Shown here: one piece after another, positions 1 to 10,130 of the stretch
Layout: each line of letters begins with the position of its first letter
How positions within the stretch are numbered: the stretch's first letter is position 1
NCBI GenBank assembly: GCA_003427395.1
Contig: BFEA01000003.1
Location: 10,314,162-10,341,648 of the forward strand
Direction: 5' to 3'
DNA: 27,487 nt
Source: Chara braunii
Taxonomy: Eukaryota > Streptophyta > Charophyceae > Charales > Characeae
Made by a program: the position numbers and the translations under genes
Notes under the pieces: model-generated
The model's input: only the letters and a program-made list of their open reading frames with translations
Databases searched by the model: none
Told to the model about the DNA's origin: nothing

Positions 1-1620
1 GATCTTCCCTCTGTACGCATGTGCTTTCCATCTAGCTCTAACATCTTTTTGTCTTGTTCATACTTGGTGTGATGTTCCGGATGAACTTCCCTTTATATGC
101 ATGTGCTTTCCATCTAGCTCTAGCATCTCTTTGTCTTGTTTATACTTGGTGTGATGTTCCGGATGAACTTTCCTTAATATGCATGTGCCTTCCATTAGCC
201 TAGCATCTCTTTGTCATGTTCCTACTTGGTGTAGTATTCCGGATGATATTCCCTTCATGTGCATGAACTTTTTCATTAGTCTGGCCACTCATTGTCATGT
301 TCCTACTTGGTGTAGTGTTCCGGCTGATTTTCTCTCTATGTACATGTGTTTTTCATTAGTCTAGCATCTCATTGTCATTTTCCTACTTGGTGTAGTGTTC
401 CGTCTGATCTTCCCTCTATGTACATATGCTTTTCATTAGTCTAGCATCTCCTTGTCATGTTCCTACTTGGTGTAATGTTCCGGATGATCTTCCCTTCATG
501 TACATGTGCTTATCCATTAGTGTAGTCTCTCATTGTCAAGTTCATGTTCCAGATCTTTTCCTTGTTGATCTCTACTCATTTTGCATGTGCTTTCCATTAG
601 TCTAGTCTCCAATTGTCAAGTTCATGTTCCGGATCTTTACCTTATTGATCTCTACTCATTGTGCATGTGTTTTCCACTAGTCTAGTTTTCATTGTCAAGT
701 TCATATTCCGGAGCTTTCACTTTGTTGAACTCTTCTCCTTTGTTTATGTGCTTTCCACTAGTCTAGTCTTCATTGTCAAATTCATGTTCCGGATCTATTA
801 CTTTGTTGAACACTTCTCCTTTGTGCATGTGTTTCCACTAGTCTAGTCTCTCATTGTCAAGTTCATGTTACGGACCTTTACCTTGTTGATCTCTACTCAT
901 TGTGCATGGGTTTTCCATTAGTCTAGTCTCCCATTGTCAAGTTCATGTTCCGGATCTTTACCTTTCCGGATCTTTACCTTGTTGATCTCTACTCATTGTG
1001 CATGTGCGTTCCACTAGTCTAGTTTTTATTGTCAAGTTCATGTTCCGGATCTTTTACTTTGTTGAATTCTTCTTCGTTATGCATGTGCTTTCTACTAGTC
1101 TAATCCTTCATTGTTAAGTTCATGTTCCGGATCTTTTACTTTGTTGAACTCTTCTCCGTTGTGCATGTGCTTCCACTAGTCTAGTCTCTAATTGTGAAGT
1201 TCATGTTCCGGATCTTTACCTTATTGATCTCTACTCATTGTGCATGAGTTTTCCACTAGTCTAGTCTCCCATTGTCAAGTTCATGTTCCGGATCTTTTAC
1301 TTAGTTGAGCTCTTCTCCTTTGTGCATATGCTTTTCACTAGTCTTGTCTCTCATTGTCAAATTCATGATCTGGATCTTTACCTTGTTGAACTCTTCTCTT
1401 TGTGCATATGCCTTCCACTAGTCTAGTCTCTCATTGTCAAAGTTCATGTTCCGGATCTTTACTTAGTTGAGCTCTTCTATTTGTGCATGTGTCTTCCACT
1501 AGTCTAGTCACTCATTTTCAAGTTCGTGTTCCGGATCTTTACCTTGTTGACCTCTTCTCTTGGTGCATGTGTTTTCCATTGATCTAGCTTCTCATTGTCA
1601 TGTTCGTGCATAATACTCCA
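1..1620. repeat. ~80-bp tandem repeat array (about 20 copies)
   Basis: Degenerate units recur every 80-82 bp. The landmark GCATGTG lies at 17, 99, 181, then near 261, 341, 421, 501, 583, 663 and on to about 1564. Each unit also carries GTTCCGGAT and a CTAGTCTAG-like block. Two subtypes are visible: the first six or seven copies have TACTTGGTGTAGTGTTCCGG, and later copies have TTGTCAAGTTCATGTTCCGG. A small internal duplication of CCGGATCTTTACCTT sits near 948-980. The array starts before the window. Short ORFs inside it are not periodic in frame and look incidental. Confidence 0.9.
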
Positions 1621-2700
1621 CCATTTACTTAGTCAAACTTTTTCTATGGGATGGATGATCGATGTTTGGTTGCTGCTATGAGGAACTGATTTGATTAGAA
1701 TGTCTTATTTTCTCTCACTCTCTCTCTCTCTCTCCCCTCCACATCTCTCACTCTCTCCATCTCCTTCTCTCTCTCCCCTTTTTCCTCCCTCCTTCTTTAA
1801 GTCCTCTCTTTCCCCTCCCCCCTTTTTTCACCTCGCCTTCACTCTACCTCTCTCCCGTCCCCTCACTTGGCATATGAGTAACCCTTCTCCCCTCACTTGA
1901 AAAACATTGTCAGGGTACGGACGGTGACCGAAATCAGACCTCACTTGGTGGAGAAAGAGGACAAGGGGAGGATAACCGGTCCCTTGTGCTACCAAAAAGG
2001 CAAAAGAAAGGGCGTTTGAAAAAGTGGGAGAAAGGCGGGATCCGAAAGGAAGCATAAGTTGAGAGAGAGGTCAGTTTGACTCAACCATTTCCCCGACTGC
2101 ATGACTATGAGAATAGAATGGGTTGATTGAGCATCAAGAGGGAACAAAGAGCAACCAAAGGATTTGAAAAGATAGGCATGTGGGAAGGGCTATGTGCTGA
2201 CCCCCAACGGGGGATTGTATGAATTCTCTTGCTTGTGTGGGATTGTGTAGGTGAGTGATGGCTATAAATGCATTGAGCGGGATAGGGGCGCGAGGAACTG
2301 GGCACCAAGAGTGAAAGGGAAGAGGGACAAAGAGGTTATGGGACCCTTGACATAGAGCCAACCCATGGGAACGACTTTGGTGCGTGAGGACTTGGAGTGG
2401 AAATGAGAGTGCAATCATACCAAGAAAATTGTGATGTTATGTGTGCATGCATATGAGGACCCCAAAAAGACTAAGAGGTCTACTTCAATGAAGAAAACAA
2501 CAAATTGTGAGGCTGATGGATGCGTAGAGGCGAGGGGGAGGACGGCTCCGCCGCACCCCGATGACGCCATATAGCCACAATGCTTAGGGAAATGGTGCGT
2601 GACCTAAGGATGACGCTTAGCCTATGCACAAGAGAAGAGAAACGCTCAAAGAGCCCCTGGACTGCCTGCGTATTGGAAGGAGCAATTATGTGAGAACACA
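1621..2700. other. flanking DNA, no supported gene; CT-rich tract
   Basis: This stretch follows the 80-bp array. It holds a strongly pyrimidine-rich tract at about 1707-1860 dominated by CT dinucleotides, and a short poly-A run at about 2705-2719 just past its end. Several overlapping minus-strand ORFs of 67-94 codons occur at 1828-2704. None has a recognisable motif, and their composition follows the local purine/pyrimidine bias, so I do not call them genes. Confidence 0.5.
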
Positions 2701-4330
2701 ACAAAGAAAAAAAAAAAAATCAGCGTTGCGAAACGACCAGCGAGACTACCACCCGACGTGAGGGTTGAGCTACATCCCCAATGTCAAAGCTCTTCGCGCG
2801 ATGGCCCACCCCCATCCATCTCAAAGCACTAGGTGGGGGTGACCTCGAGACGAACAGCCCGCGCCCCGAGCATGAGCGTGGGCGGACCGAGCCGAATGGG
2901 ACCCGCAGTGGGGTCGACTAAGGCTCGAAAGTCTATCGGGGTTTGGCCCTACAACGGAACTTTGTCACCTCTTCGGTGGTCTTTCTTGACTATTCAAGCG
3001 ACCTTCACATAAGTAGCTCCAGTAATAGTCACTCCAGGATAGTGAAACTTGTCTAACCTTCCACGCCCACGCACACTCTGACAGGGTCCGACCGACTGAC
3101 ACGCGTACTGCAAGATGGAGGAAGATCGTTTAGAGCTAAACTAAGAACTTTCCCCCCACTTCGTAATTGTCCTCTTCGCGTGCCTCTCTTACCTCTGTCA
3201 ACAAGGATAGCCTCCGCGACCCTACCCTCTGATTTGCAAACTTACCTCAATACCCATTTTTTTTTGTACATGTCTCGTGCGAAGCTTGACCTTCGTATGC
3301 AGACCCTTGCTAGACTCAATACAGCAGACGTCATAGATCGCCCACGAGGTCTAACAGCTCATAGGCAACAGGACCCTCGCGTCTCTACAGTCAAGTGATC
3401 GGATAGCAAGGACCGCGAGTATACTGTCACTCACAGCGCATTAGTAGAGGTGATGATCACCAGAAGAACAAGTACGACTTTAGCACAGACACCTGATCGG
3501 AGAGAAGGTGCGCGCGTCCATAACGCAACAGCGTTAGCTGTACCATCGTTTATTCAAAACACGGCCCTCTTCACTGTCCTTTTTTCTTGCACTGTCACTC
3601 AATGCTGATTACGGCCCATGCAGTATCTCACTAGCCCTGCACGAATAGCTGGAGGCTTGCATACCACAGCCCGACTGCTCGTCAGAGCATGTCGAGACGA
3701 TCGCTACGTGCGCACGCTAAACGCGGTGGGGTTACGAAACCTCCGTCAACGCGTGGCAAAACCTCCCAATTATCACGCAAAGTCAATCGAGACCCTTCAT
3801 GGCGACCTCGCTCTCTCATAGGTGACGACGTCAACTGCAAGGTCTCAATTTTTGCGTACACTGCCTCCCTCTTTGCTTTTCTTGCAAGTAGTTGACATCA
3901 GCTATATTCACTCTATGCACTGAACGGGTCCCCGCCTGATCACACTCAAGCCACACCGATGTCCCCTGATCTTGGTTACTCAATGCCCTTAGTTCTGCTG
4001 CCGAGAAACTGCTCTGCTAAAGCAGGAAACTAACACAACGTCCCTCTGATCACATGCTAGCTGGACAAGGCGCGCGACAGATCCACACAAAAAAAAACCT
4101 CTCAACGCGTTGCACTAGTTAGATAGGCGACATCACCGCCGAATGGAGAGAGGGTCTGTGTCCACTTTTCTCTGTAGCATTCAGCGGGTGCGCACACTAC
4201 ACGTTGGCGACTATTGACGTCATCTGCCTCCGGACCGTCCAAGCGTCCTCTCCTTTTCTTTGACCTCCTCTCTTTACTGCCCCCTGAACTGTCCACGTGT
4301 AGCCCGCGTACTCGCATGTGTCCTTTGGGT
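2701..4330. other. unassigned DNA, no recognisable gene
   Basis: About 1.6 kb with many short ORFs on both strands, all under 73 codons and none with a motif I recognise. A CACCCCC/GGGGGTG inverted repeat lies near 2806-2842. A minus-strand ORF at 4317-4102 rich in Arg, Lys and Ser could be a frame-shifted continuation of the minus-strand ORF at 4894-4331, since it lies immediately downstream of it in another frame. I see no rRNA or tRNA signature. Confidence 0.4.
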
Positions 4331-4894
4331 TCAGTCCCCCACTCTACTAGCCTCGACGCTCAATGGTCTAGCCCCTGTTGGCCTCGCTCTGCCCTGGGCC
4401 GAACTGGCCTCGGGCCGGTCCTCCACCGGTCCCGCCAGCGGATGGTTTCGGTGGATCTGGTCCAGCCCATGCCAGGACTGGACATCTACCTCTCGATCGC
4501 TCATTTCCGAATGTCCTTCCGAGTCCCTCTCGTCGTGCTGTACCTCCCTTGTCATGGTCCCAGTCGACGAGTTGTCCTCATGGTAGGTGACCGTTACCCG
4601 CATACTCGCAGTCACCCCGTCTCGACTGCACCTTCGCTCAACCCTGTTACGCGCCTCGGTAATAGCTGCCTGTAGTCCCTTATCCCTTCTCATTTCTTGT
4701 TCGCGATGACCACAAACATTAATTTTTAACCTCACCTCTCCCGTAGACTTCCCGTAGGTCAGTAGGGTCTCAACCAAAGGCCCCTGCTCATCGTCGCGCT
4801 CCCACATCCAAGAGTACCTCATATACCTCGGCCTGTAGCCACGTAGACCATTCCGGTACGCCATAGCCGCCCTCTCTCCAATAGCTAGTGCCAA
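4331..4894 (-). CDS. hypothetical minus-strand ORF, 187 aa
   Basis: This is the longest open frame outside the retrotransposon. I do not recognise a family. Residues 18-110 look protein-like: aromatic residues alternate with charged ones (for example RYMRYSWMWERDDEQ), followed by a Glu/Arg-rich helical stretch and a segment with TVTYHEDNSS. The C-terminal 60 residues are rich in Asp, Glu, Ser and Arg and may be disordered. The opposite strand is also open over part of the region (4214-4675), so chance openness is possible. No promoter or intron signal is clear. It could be a fragment of a decayed gene or retroelement, with further debris at 4102-4317 on the same strand in another frame. Confidence 0.3.
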   Translation of the reverse strand: MALAIGERAAMAYRNGLRGYRPRYMRYSWMWERDDEQGPLVETLLTYGKSTGEVRLKINVCGHREQEMRRDKGLQAAITEARNRVERRCSRDGVTASMRVTVTYHEDNSSTGTMTREVQHDERDSEGHSEMSDREVDVQSWHGLDQIHRNHPLAGPVEDRPEASSAQGRARPTGARPLSVEASRVGD

Positions 4895-5584
4895 CGCTCA
4901 GTTCGTACTAACACTGCACGTGAGGCTACCGGACAGGCTAAGTTCAGGTTGTCGAGAATCGAAGCCTCAACGAATTATCACCACTTATGCTTACAGGGCA
5001 ATGACATCCCGTCACAAAGAACAGCCTCTGTTTTATAGAGCTCAGAGGGACCGCGATCCTCGCGTACTAAAGGGGGATTCTGATAATAATTTAGAGTTTC
5101 GAAAATTAATAAAATACACGACTCAAATAATTTTGAACAAAGCAACACAAAAAAGAGGAGACGGGGATTTCAACAGTTAGTGCACAGGCAGGATTCTAGC
5201 TCTGTAATCATCAATCCCTAAATCCCCAAACACGACCTTCGATCAAAAGGAATAATCCCATAACGGGATACCGACAGACACAGTTATCCCTTCAAGACGC
5301 ACTATCGGCCTAGCTCTACTGGGTACTCGTGTCCGATGGCAAGGAGGGGGCTTACGACTCTCCACAGAGCGTGATAAGCCTCCTACCAATGTAGTCGTGG
5401 GTCACCCTTCTTTTGAGGTTCCTCCACGCGGAGCTCGGCCAGACAGATCGAGCACAGGCGATTTACGAGGGGTCGGCCAGCCTAGGCCGTCAGAGTAATC
5501 GCAACTCAAAATCGAACCGTCGGCCCCCCCTCCGAAGTGACGGAGGCCAAAAGGGAAAGTAGCATCTGAGAAATCAAAGATACT
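4895..5584. other. unassigned DNA, nothing recognisable
   Basis: No ORF above 86 codons and no motif. The plus-strand ORF at 4920-5180 has no recognisable domain. The sequence is unlike the LTRs further along the window. Confidence 0.4.
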
Positions 5585-5585
5585 A

Positions 5586-5586
<1 letters not shown>

Positions 5587-5646
<60 letters not shown>
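5587..5646. repeat. (TAA)20 microsatellite
   Basis: Twenty uninterrupted TAA triplets. The poly-leucine minus-strand ORF over it is only a reading of this repeat. Confidence 0.97.
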
Positions 5647-5647
<1 letters not shown>

Positions 5648-6192
5648 GGAAAGAACGAAAACGTGATGACAGAGTAATTAGAGGCCGTCAAATTTCCCCG
5701 AACTAAGGCTGACAGTTCAGTTGCGCAAATTAAACCTCTAGCTTTCTTTTCATTTTTCTTTTTTACATTTCAGTTTTCTTCTTGTTTTCTTTGTTCAGCC
5801 TCTCTTCCCTCTGACAGCAACCGCCGCTCCAGGCACCTAACCCATAACCTGGTGAAAACGACAGCGCTGAGCCCGACGGGTACCACGGCCAGTGCAAACG
5901 ACAACGCCAATCCTTTCACCTTCGCGTCCCAGGGCGAGCCCGACGGCTACCATGGCCACAGGCCGGTAGTGCTCTGCTGTAGAGCAGGGCGCCGAGCCTG
6001 CGTGGACCAAAGGAAAGCCCTGTGGCGCACCCTTTTGTAGAGGGCAAGCATCTACAGGTCGGTCCATTCCAGGGCACAACCCCGGTATTCTCAGCGTTAC
6101 TGTGGGGGTTAGGCGACAGACTAAGCCACTGCACGTCCGATGCACCGGTACCAATCAGAGACTTGGCCCACAAAGGAGGGTCGGGACACCGC
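5647..6192. other. left flank of the retrotransposon, no supported gene
   Basis: A T-rich stretch (about 5730-5800) is followed by GC-richer DNA. The block GAGCCCGACGG occurs twice (near 5870 and 5937), followed by similar ACCACGGCC/ACCATGGCC words. The bases immediately before the LTR are ACCGC (6188-6192), which would be the left target-site duplicate. The right one lies beyond the window. Confidence 0.45.
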
Positions 6193-6585
6193 TGTCGGAG
6201 GACGATGCGGCGCAGCTGCAGAAATTGACTCGTCGCAATCAACCTCAACGCTGCGTCAAAACTGCGCTTAGGGACGTCCACGGTCATAGTCAAGCTGGGC
6301 CTTAACGCATCGATTAGATTTTCCCCTGGGCCGAAATCAAGAAAAAAAAAACAGCGCGGCGGTACGGCCTACCAGGGACCTAATCATCCTTGTTGGACTG
6401 GACCGACGCGACCACAATGGGCCAATTAGTGGGGTCCGGTCCAAACGGCACTTGAAACGGACCAAGGGTTAGCGAGATATTCAAGTTTGACCGGTTGGGA
6501 CCGGACCGACACTACTATGTAACCCAGCCCTAAGTAGCCATATAGATGAGCAGCCAAGCCCAAATAATTAAAATAGGGTCATGTA

Positions 6586-6821
6586 CTATTTTTAGCTCGG
6601 GACTGACTGTTCGTTTCCAACAGTCGGGCCTGCGCGAGTCCCGTTCTAAAAATAACACAGCCCCATGTTATTTTTAGCATGGGGCTGACTGTTCATCTAC
6701 CGGGAACTAGGCCTGCGCCAGTCCCGTTCTAAAAATAGCACAGCCACACGCTATTTTTAGCGTGGGACTGACTGTTCATCTACCGAGAACTGGGCCTGCG
6801 CCAGTCCCGTTCTAAAAATAG
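6586..6821 (+). repeat. three tandem ~71-nt hairpins in U3 (5' LTR)
   Basis: Three units at 6586-6656, 6668-6738 and 6751-6821 each begin with CTATTTTTAG (or TTATTTTTAG) and end with CTAAAAATAG (or a variant), so each folds on itself. The stem continues through GGGACTG/CAGTCCC. Period is about 82 bp. A shortened fourth half-copy follows to about 6870. They lie 125-360 bp upstream of the TATA box. Confidence 0.85.
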
Positions 6822-6934
6822 GACTGACTGTTTATATCCCGAGGTTGGGACTGCAGCTATTTTTAGCACATGCCCGGACTAGAGTTTGACCGCAGCCCCG
6901 ACCTTTGGACTGCAGCACTCAGCCCCGATCACTT

Positions 6935-6960
6935 GGCCTCTCCATTATAAAAGAGAGGCC
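6935..6960 (+). promoter_or_regulatory. LTR core promoter: TATA box inside a palindrome
   Basis: TATAAAAG at 6946-6953 is flanked by GGCCTCTC (6935-6942) and GAGAGGCC (6953-6960), a perfect 8-bp inverted repeat. Transcription would be expected to start about 25-30 bp downstream, near 6975-6980, which would mark the U3/R boundary. The same element occurs in the 3' LTR. Confidence 0.7.
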
Positions 6961-7000
6961 ACGTCACCCAAGAGCATAGATCAGTTTGGGACAGATCAGC

Positions 7001-7210
7001 ATGCATGGCACACGTGGCACGGATCAGATTGTGAGAGAACCCTCACTTGTGGGAGCGCTGCAGCTTTGGCGGAATGGCAAGGAGCGAAAAAGACGAGCCA
7101 AAGAGCAGCGAAGTGCCAACAGGAGCATGAGGGGAGCGCAGAGCAGGAGGCAAGAGGCCGAGCAGGAGGCAAGCAAAGTAAGGGGTAAGGAAAGGGAGGG
7201 ACAAGATTAA
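7001..7210 (+). CDS. small basic ORF just after the predicted LTR transcription start, 69 aa
   Basis: The first ATG about 20-25 nt after the predicted start site opens a 69-codon frame. The product is very basic in its middle (KERKRRAKEQR) and ends in a Glu/Arg/Lys-rich tail. No family is recognised. The equivalent ORF in the 3' LTR has the same length with a few substitutions, but the two LTRs are recent copies, so this is weak evidence of selection. A longer overlapping frame (6886-7188) is also open. It may be only an upstream ORF that affects scanning. Confidence 0.3.
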   Translation: MHGTRGTDQIVREPSLVGALQLWRNGKERKRRAKEQRSANRSMRGAQSRRQEAEQEASKVRGKEREGQD

Positions 7211-7217
7211 CCTCTCG

Positions 7218-7310
7218 CCTTCCCTTTCTCACCTCTTTTCTTCTCCTATTCTCTCTTCTCTCTCTCCTCTTCTTTCCTCCCCCTCTTCTTTCCTCCCCCT
7301 CTTCTTTCCA
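7218..7310 (+). repeat. pyrimidine-rich tract with short tandem copies
   Basis: CT-rich leader DNA in which the word CTTCTTTCCTCCCC recurs. The 3' LTR has one copy fewer (25500-25577). It could act as a polypyrimidine tract in the transcript. Confidence 0.7.
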
Positions 7311-7455
7311 ACTGCCTTAATGTGTTGTATGCATGCTGTATCTGATCTGTGCGAATCATGACGGAGCTCTGCATTAGTAGATTGGCCGTAAATTCACACG
7401 CTGTAATTTAGGGCTGAGACCAAACTGTGCGTCTCCACACACCATGCGTGAGAGT

Positions 7456-7575
7456 CACACTGGAATCAGGTCGATTTCGAGACTGCCTGCGCAGTCACAC
7501 TGGAACCAGGTCGATTTTGAGACTGCCTGCGCAGTCACACTAGAACCAAGCCGATTTTGAGACTATCTGCGTAGT
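7456..7575 (+). repeat. 40-bp tandem repeat, 3 copies (5' LTR)
   Basis: Units start at 7456, 7496 and 7536 with CACACTGGAA and end with CTGCGCAGT or a variant. The 3' LTR carries four units (25731-25890). Confidence 0.93.
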
Positions 7576-7619
7576 CAAGCCAAACATCAAAGCCAAATTT
7601 AAGTCACACCGATCAACAG

Positions 7620-8060
7620 ACCGGTAGAGCGGCCACACTGCCCACCGCTCTTGAGAGCCATATCAGAGTCCTTTTGTTGTTTGCGACTGTGCGTCAGTGC
7701 ACACCGTTCTTGAGAACCATATCAGAGTCCTTTTGCTGTTTGCGACTTTGCGCCAGTGCGCACCACCCTTGAGAACCATACCTGAATTTTTTTCGCTGTT
7801 TGAGACTGTGCGCCAGTGCTCACTACTCTTGAAAGCCATTTTGCAGCCGTGCGCCAGTACGCACCACTCTTGAAAGCCATATCTAGGCCTTTAGCAATAC
7901 GTCAGCGCGCACCACTCTTGAAAGCCATCTGCAACAGTGTGCCAGTGCGCACCACTCTCTAAAGCTATCTGCAAGTGTGCGCCAGTGCGCACCACTCTTG
8001 AAAGTCATATTTGAGTCCTTTTGCTGTTTCCAAGTGTGCGCCAGTGCGCACCACTCTTAA
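7620..8060 (+). repeat. array of GTGCGCCAGTGCGCAC hairpin units
   Basis: About nine irregular units (roughly 35-65 bp apart) share the self-complementary core GTGCGC-CAGT-GCGCAC followed by CACTCTTGAAAGCCAT. Each core can form a 6-bp stem with a 4-nt loop. The 3' LTR has the same array at about 25920-26365. Confidence 0.85.
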
Positions 8061-8290
8061 AGGCCGTTTTCAGAACAATGCTATTAGCAAGGGCCAATTC
8101 CTAAAAAGTGTTATTCACAAAGGCCATTTTCAGACCAGTACTATTCGCAAGGGTCTATTTCAGAACAGTGCTATTCGCAAAGGTCAATTTCATAACAGTG
8201 CTATTCTCAAGGGCCAATTTCTGAACTGTGTTATTCACAAGGGCCATTTTTTGAACTGTTTTATTCTCAATTGTGCGCAGAGTGCGCACC
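8060..8290 (+). repeat. 30-bp tandem repeat (about 7 copies)
   Basis: The unit is close to CAGAACAGTGCTATTCGCAA plus a ten-base GGGCCAATTT-like tail. Because the period is a multiple of three, both strands stay open and read as decapeptide repeats such as KGQFQNSAIR. The 3' LTR has about five copies (26370-26525), so copy number differs between LTRs. Confidence 0.9.
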
Positions 8291-8536
8291 TTGATTGAGA
8301 GCCATTTTTCTGAACTTTGTGCTGTGAGCAAAGTGCGCACTTGATTGAGGGCCATTTTTTTTTAGCTTTGTGCTATTTACAACGGTGCGCTGAGTGCACA
8401 CCTTGATTGAGGGCCAATACTGAGCTCTGAGCATTTCGCGACTGTGCACCGAGTGAGCTCTTGCCATTTCTGAGCTTTGTGCGGCAGTTCTTTGGCCCTA
8501 AGTGAAGGCTAAGTAGAACCCTCAAATGCTAGTCAA

Positions 8537-8727
8537 AGCAACAACTATTTTAATCATTTTGTTTATGTGACCAGCTATTTGCTTGGCTGGTCACACGAGC
8601 TTTGTGCGGCGGTTCTCTGGCCCTAAGTGAANAGCAACAACTATTTTAATCATTTTGTTTATGTGACCAGCTATTTGCTTGGCTGGTCACACGAGCTTTG
8701 TGCGGCGGTTCTCTGGCCCTAAGTGAA
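8537..8727 (+). repeat. exact 95-bp direct duplication split by a single N
   Basis: Positions 8537-8631 and 8633-8727 appear identical, with N at 8632 between them. Each copy contains the inverted repeat GTGACCAGC/GCTGGTCAC. The 3' LTR lacks this segment. This looks like two contig ends that overlap but were not merged. Confidence 0.85.
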
Positions 8728-9039
8728 GGCTGAGTGGAACCCTCAAATGCTAGTCGCAACAAAAGTTATTTATTATGTGACCGACATCGGCTCTAAGTGA
8801 GGGCTAAGTGGTGCCGTCAGATACCTGTCACAGTGAGAGTTATTTTGAGAGGGTTGTGACGCTGGACTGCAGTAAACTGTGGACTGTGTTCAGCGTTTCC
8901 CACTCAATGCGGTAATGTTGGACTACAGTAAACAGTGGACTGTGGTAGATTGCGGTAACGCCATACTAGCCGGACTATACTCATGCTCGGAACGGTAATC
9001 CTGGGTAACACTCTTTTTTTCTTGGGGTATTGTCGTTAA

Positions 9040-9790
9040 GACGCGCACGCCCAAATCAGATTTATTATTTAAGTGTGCGTCAGTGCACGCCCAGATAAGA
9101 TTTAATTTTAAGTGCGCGCCCGCGCGCGCCCAGACCAGATATTAATTTTAAGTGCGCGCCCGCGCGCGCTCAGACCAGATATTAATTTTAAGAGCGCGTC
9201 CGCGCGCGTCCAGATCAGATATTAATTTTAAGTGCGTGCCCGCGCGCGCCCAGACCAGATATTATTTTTAAGTGTGCGCCCGCGCGCGCCCAGACCAGAA
9301 ATTATTTTTTAGTGCGCGCCCGTACGCGTCCAGACCAGATATTGTGCGCCCATACGCGCCCAAGCTTGAGAGTGCGCGCCCATGCACGCCCAAGCCTGAT
9401 ATTGCTGTTAGAATGCGCGCCCATACCCGCCCAAGCTTGAGAGTGCGCGCCCATGCGCGCCCAAGCTCGATATTGCTATTAGAGTGCGCGCCCATGCGCG
9501 CCCAAGCTTAAGAGTGCGCGCCCATGCACGTCCAAGCTTGATAGTGCGCGCCCATGCGCACCCAAGCTTGAGAGTGCGCGCCCATGCGCGCCCAAGCTTG
9601 AGAGTGCACGCCCACGTGCGCCCCAACTTGGCATTGCAGTTAAAGTACGTGCCCGTGTGCGCCCAAACCTGGAATAGCAGTTAGAGTGCGTGCCCGTGTG
9701 CACCCAGGCTGGATATAGTTATTTGAGCGCGCGCCCATGTGCGTTTGCGCTGGATATGCGTGCACCCAGGCTAGATACTGTCGTTTGAGT
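9040..9790 (+). repeat. GC-rich tandem arrays (40-bp then 30-bp units)
   Basis: The first part (about 9050-9340) repeats a 40-bp unit of the type GTGCGCGCCCGCGCGCGCCC followed by AGACCAGATATTAATTTTAA. The second part (about 9340-9620) repeats a 30-bp unit containing CATGCGCGCCCAAGCTTGAG. More diverged units follow to 9790. Alternating purine-pyrimidine runs such as GCGCGC are dense. The many ORFs here on both strands follow the 30-bp period and are not genes. Confidence 0.92.
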
Positions 9791-10020
9791 GCGAGCCCAT
9801 GTACTCCCGAGCATAGGATTGCTAGCTGGGATGATTTGCCCTCACGCTCCCGTTGATTTATTTCCTTGCTTATCAGCAACACCTCATGCACGTGATATTT
9901 TCCCTTGCATGGGGAGCATTGGCAGTTCAGTCCCTGCACAGGTGATTTGCGTCAGTCTGGCCCGAGTACATTTTGCATCTATGACTTGTCCCTGTGCATG
10001 AGATGTTTCACTGATCAGTT
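9791..10020 (+). other. LTR segment without gene or repeat
   Basis: A short non-repetitive stretch between the GC-rich arrays and the 43-bp repeat. No motif recognised. Confidence 0.4.
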
Positions 10021-10130
10021 GCTGTTCGGCCGGGCCCTTCAGGCGGGCCTACTTGAGATCGTTGCTGTTCAGCCGGGCCCTTTAGGCAGGCCTACTTGAG
10101 ATCGTTGCTGCTCAGCCGGGCCCTTCAGGC
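10021..10130 (+). repeat. 43-bp tandem repeat running into the gap
   Basis: Units start at 10021, 10064 and 10107 (GCTGTTCGGCCGGGCCCTTC type). The third is cut by the run of Ns, so the array probably caused the assembly break. Confidence 0.93.

Noticed and set aside
2720-3600. Ribosomal RNA remnant
   Set aside because: GC-rich text without ORFs suggested rRNA, but none of the conserved large- or small-subunit blocks I know could be found on either strand.
5506-5691. Poly-leucine minus-strand ORF
   Set aside because: It is a translation of the (TAA)20 microsatellite.
7620-8060. CRISPR-like array
   Set aside because: The repeats are irregular, palindromic and without unique spacers, in a eukaryotic LTR.
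8011-8355. Decapeptide-repeat ORFs (KGQFQNSAIR type) on both strands
   Set aside because: The 30-bp DNA repeat is a multiple of three, so any frame lacking a stop in one unit stays open. Openness on both strands and changing copy number argue against a protein.
9268-9703. Overlapping ORFs rich in Ala, Arg, His and Gly over the GC arrays
   Set aside because: They are readings of the 30/40-bp repeat in several frames and both strands.
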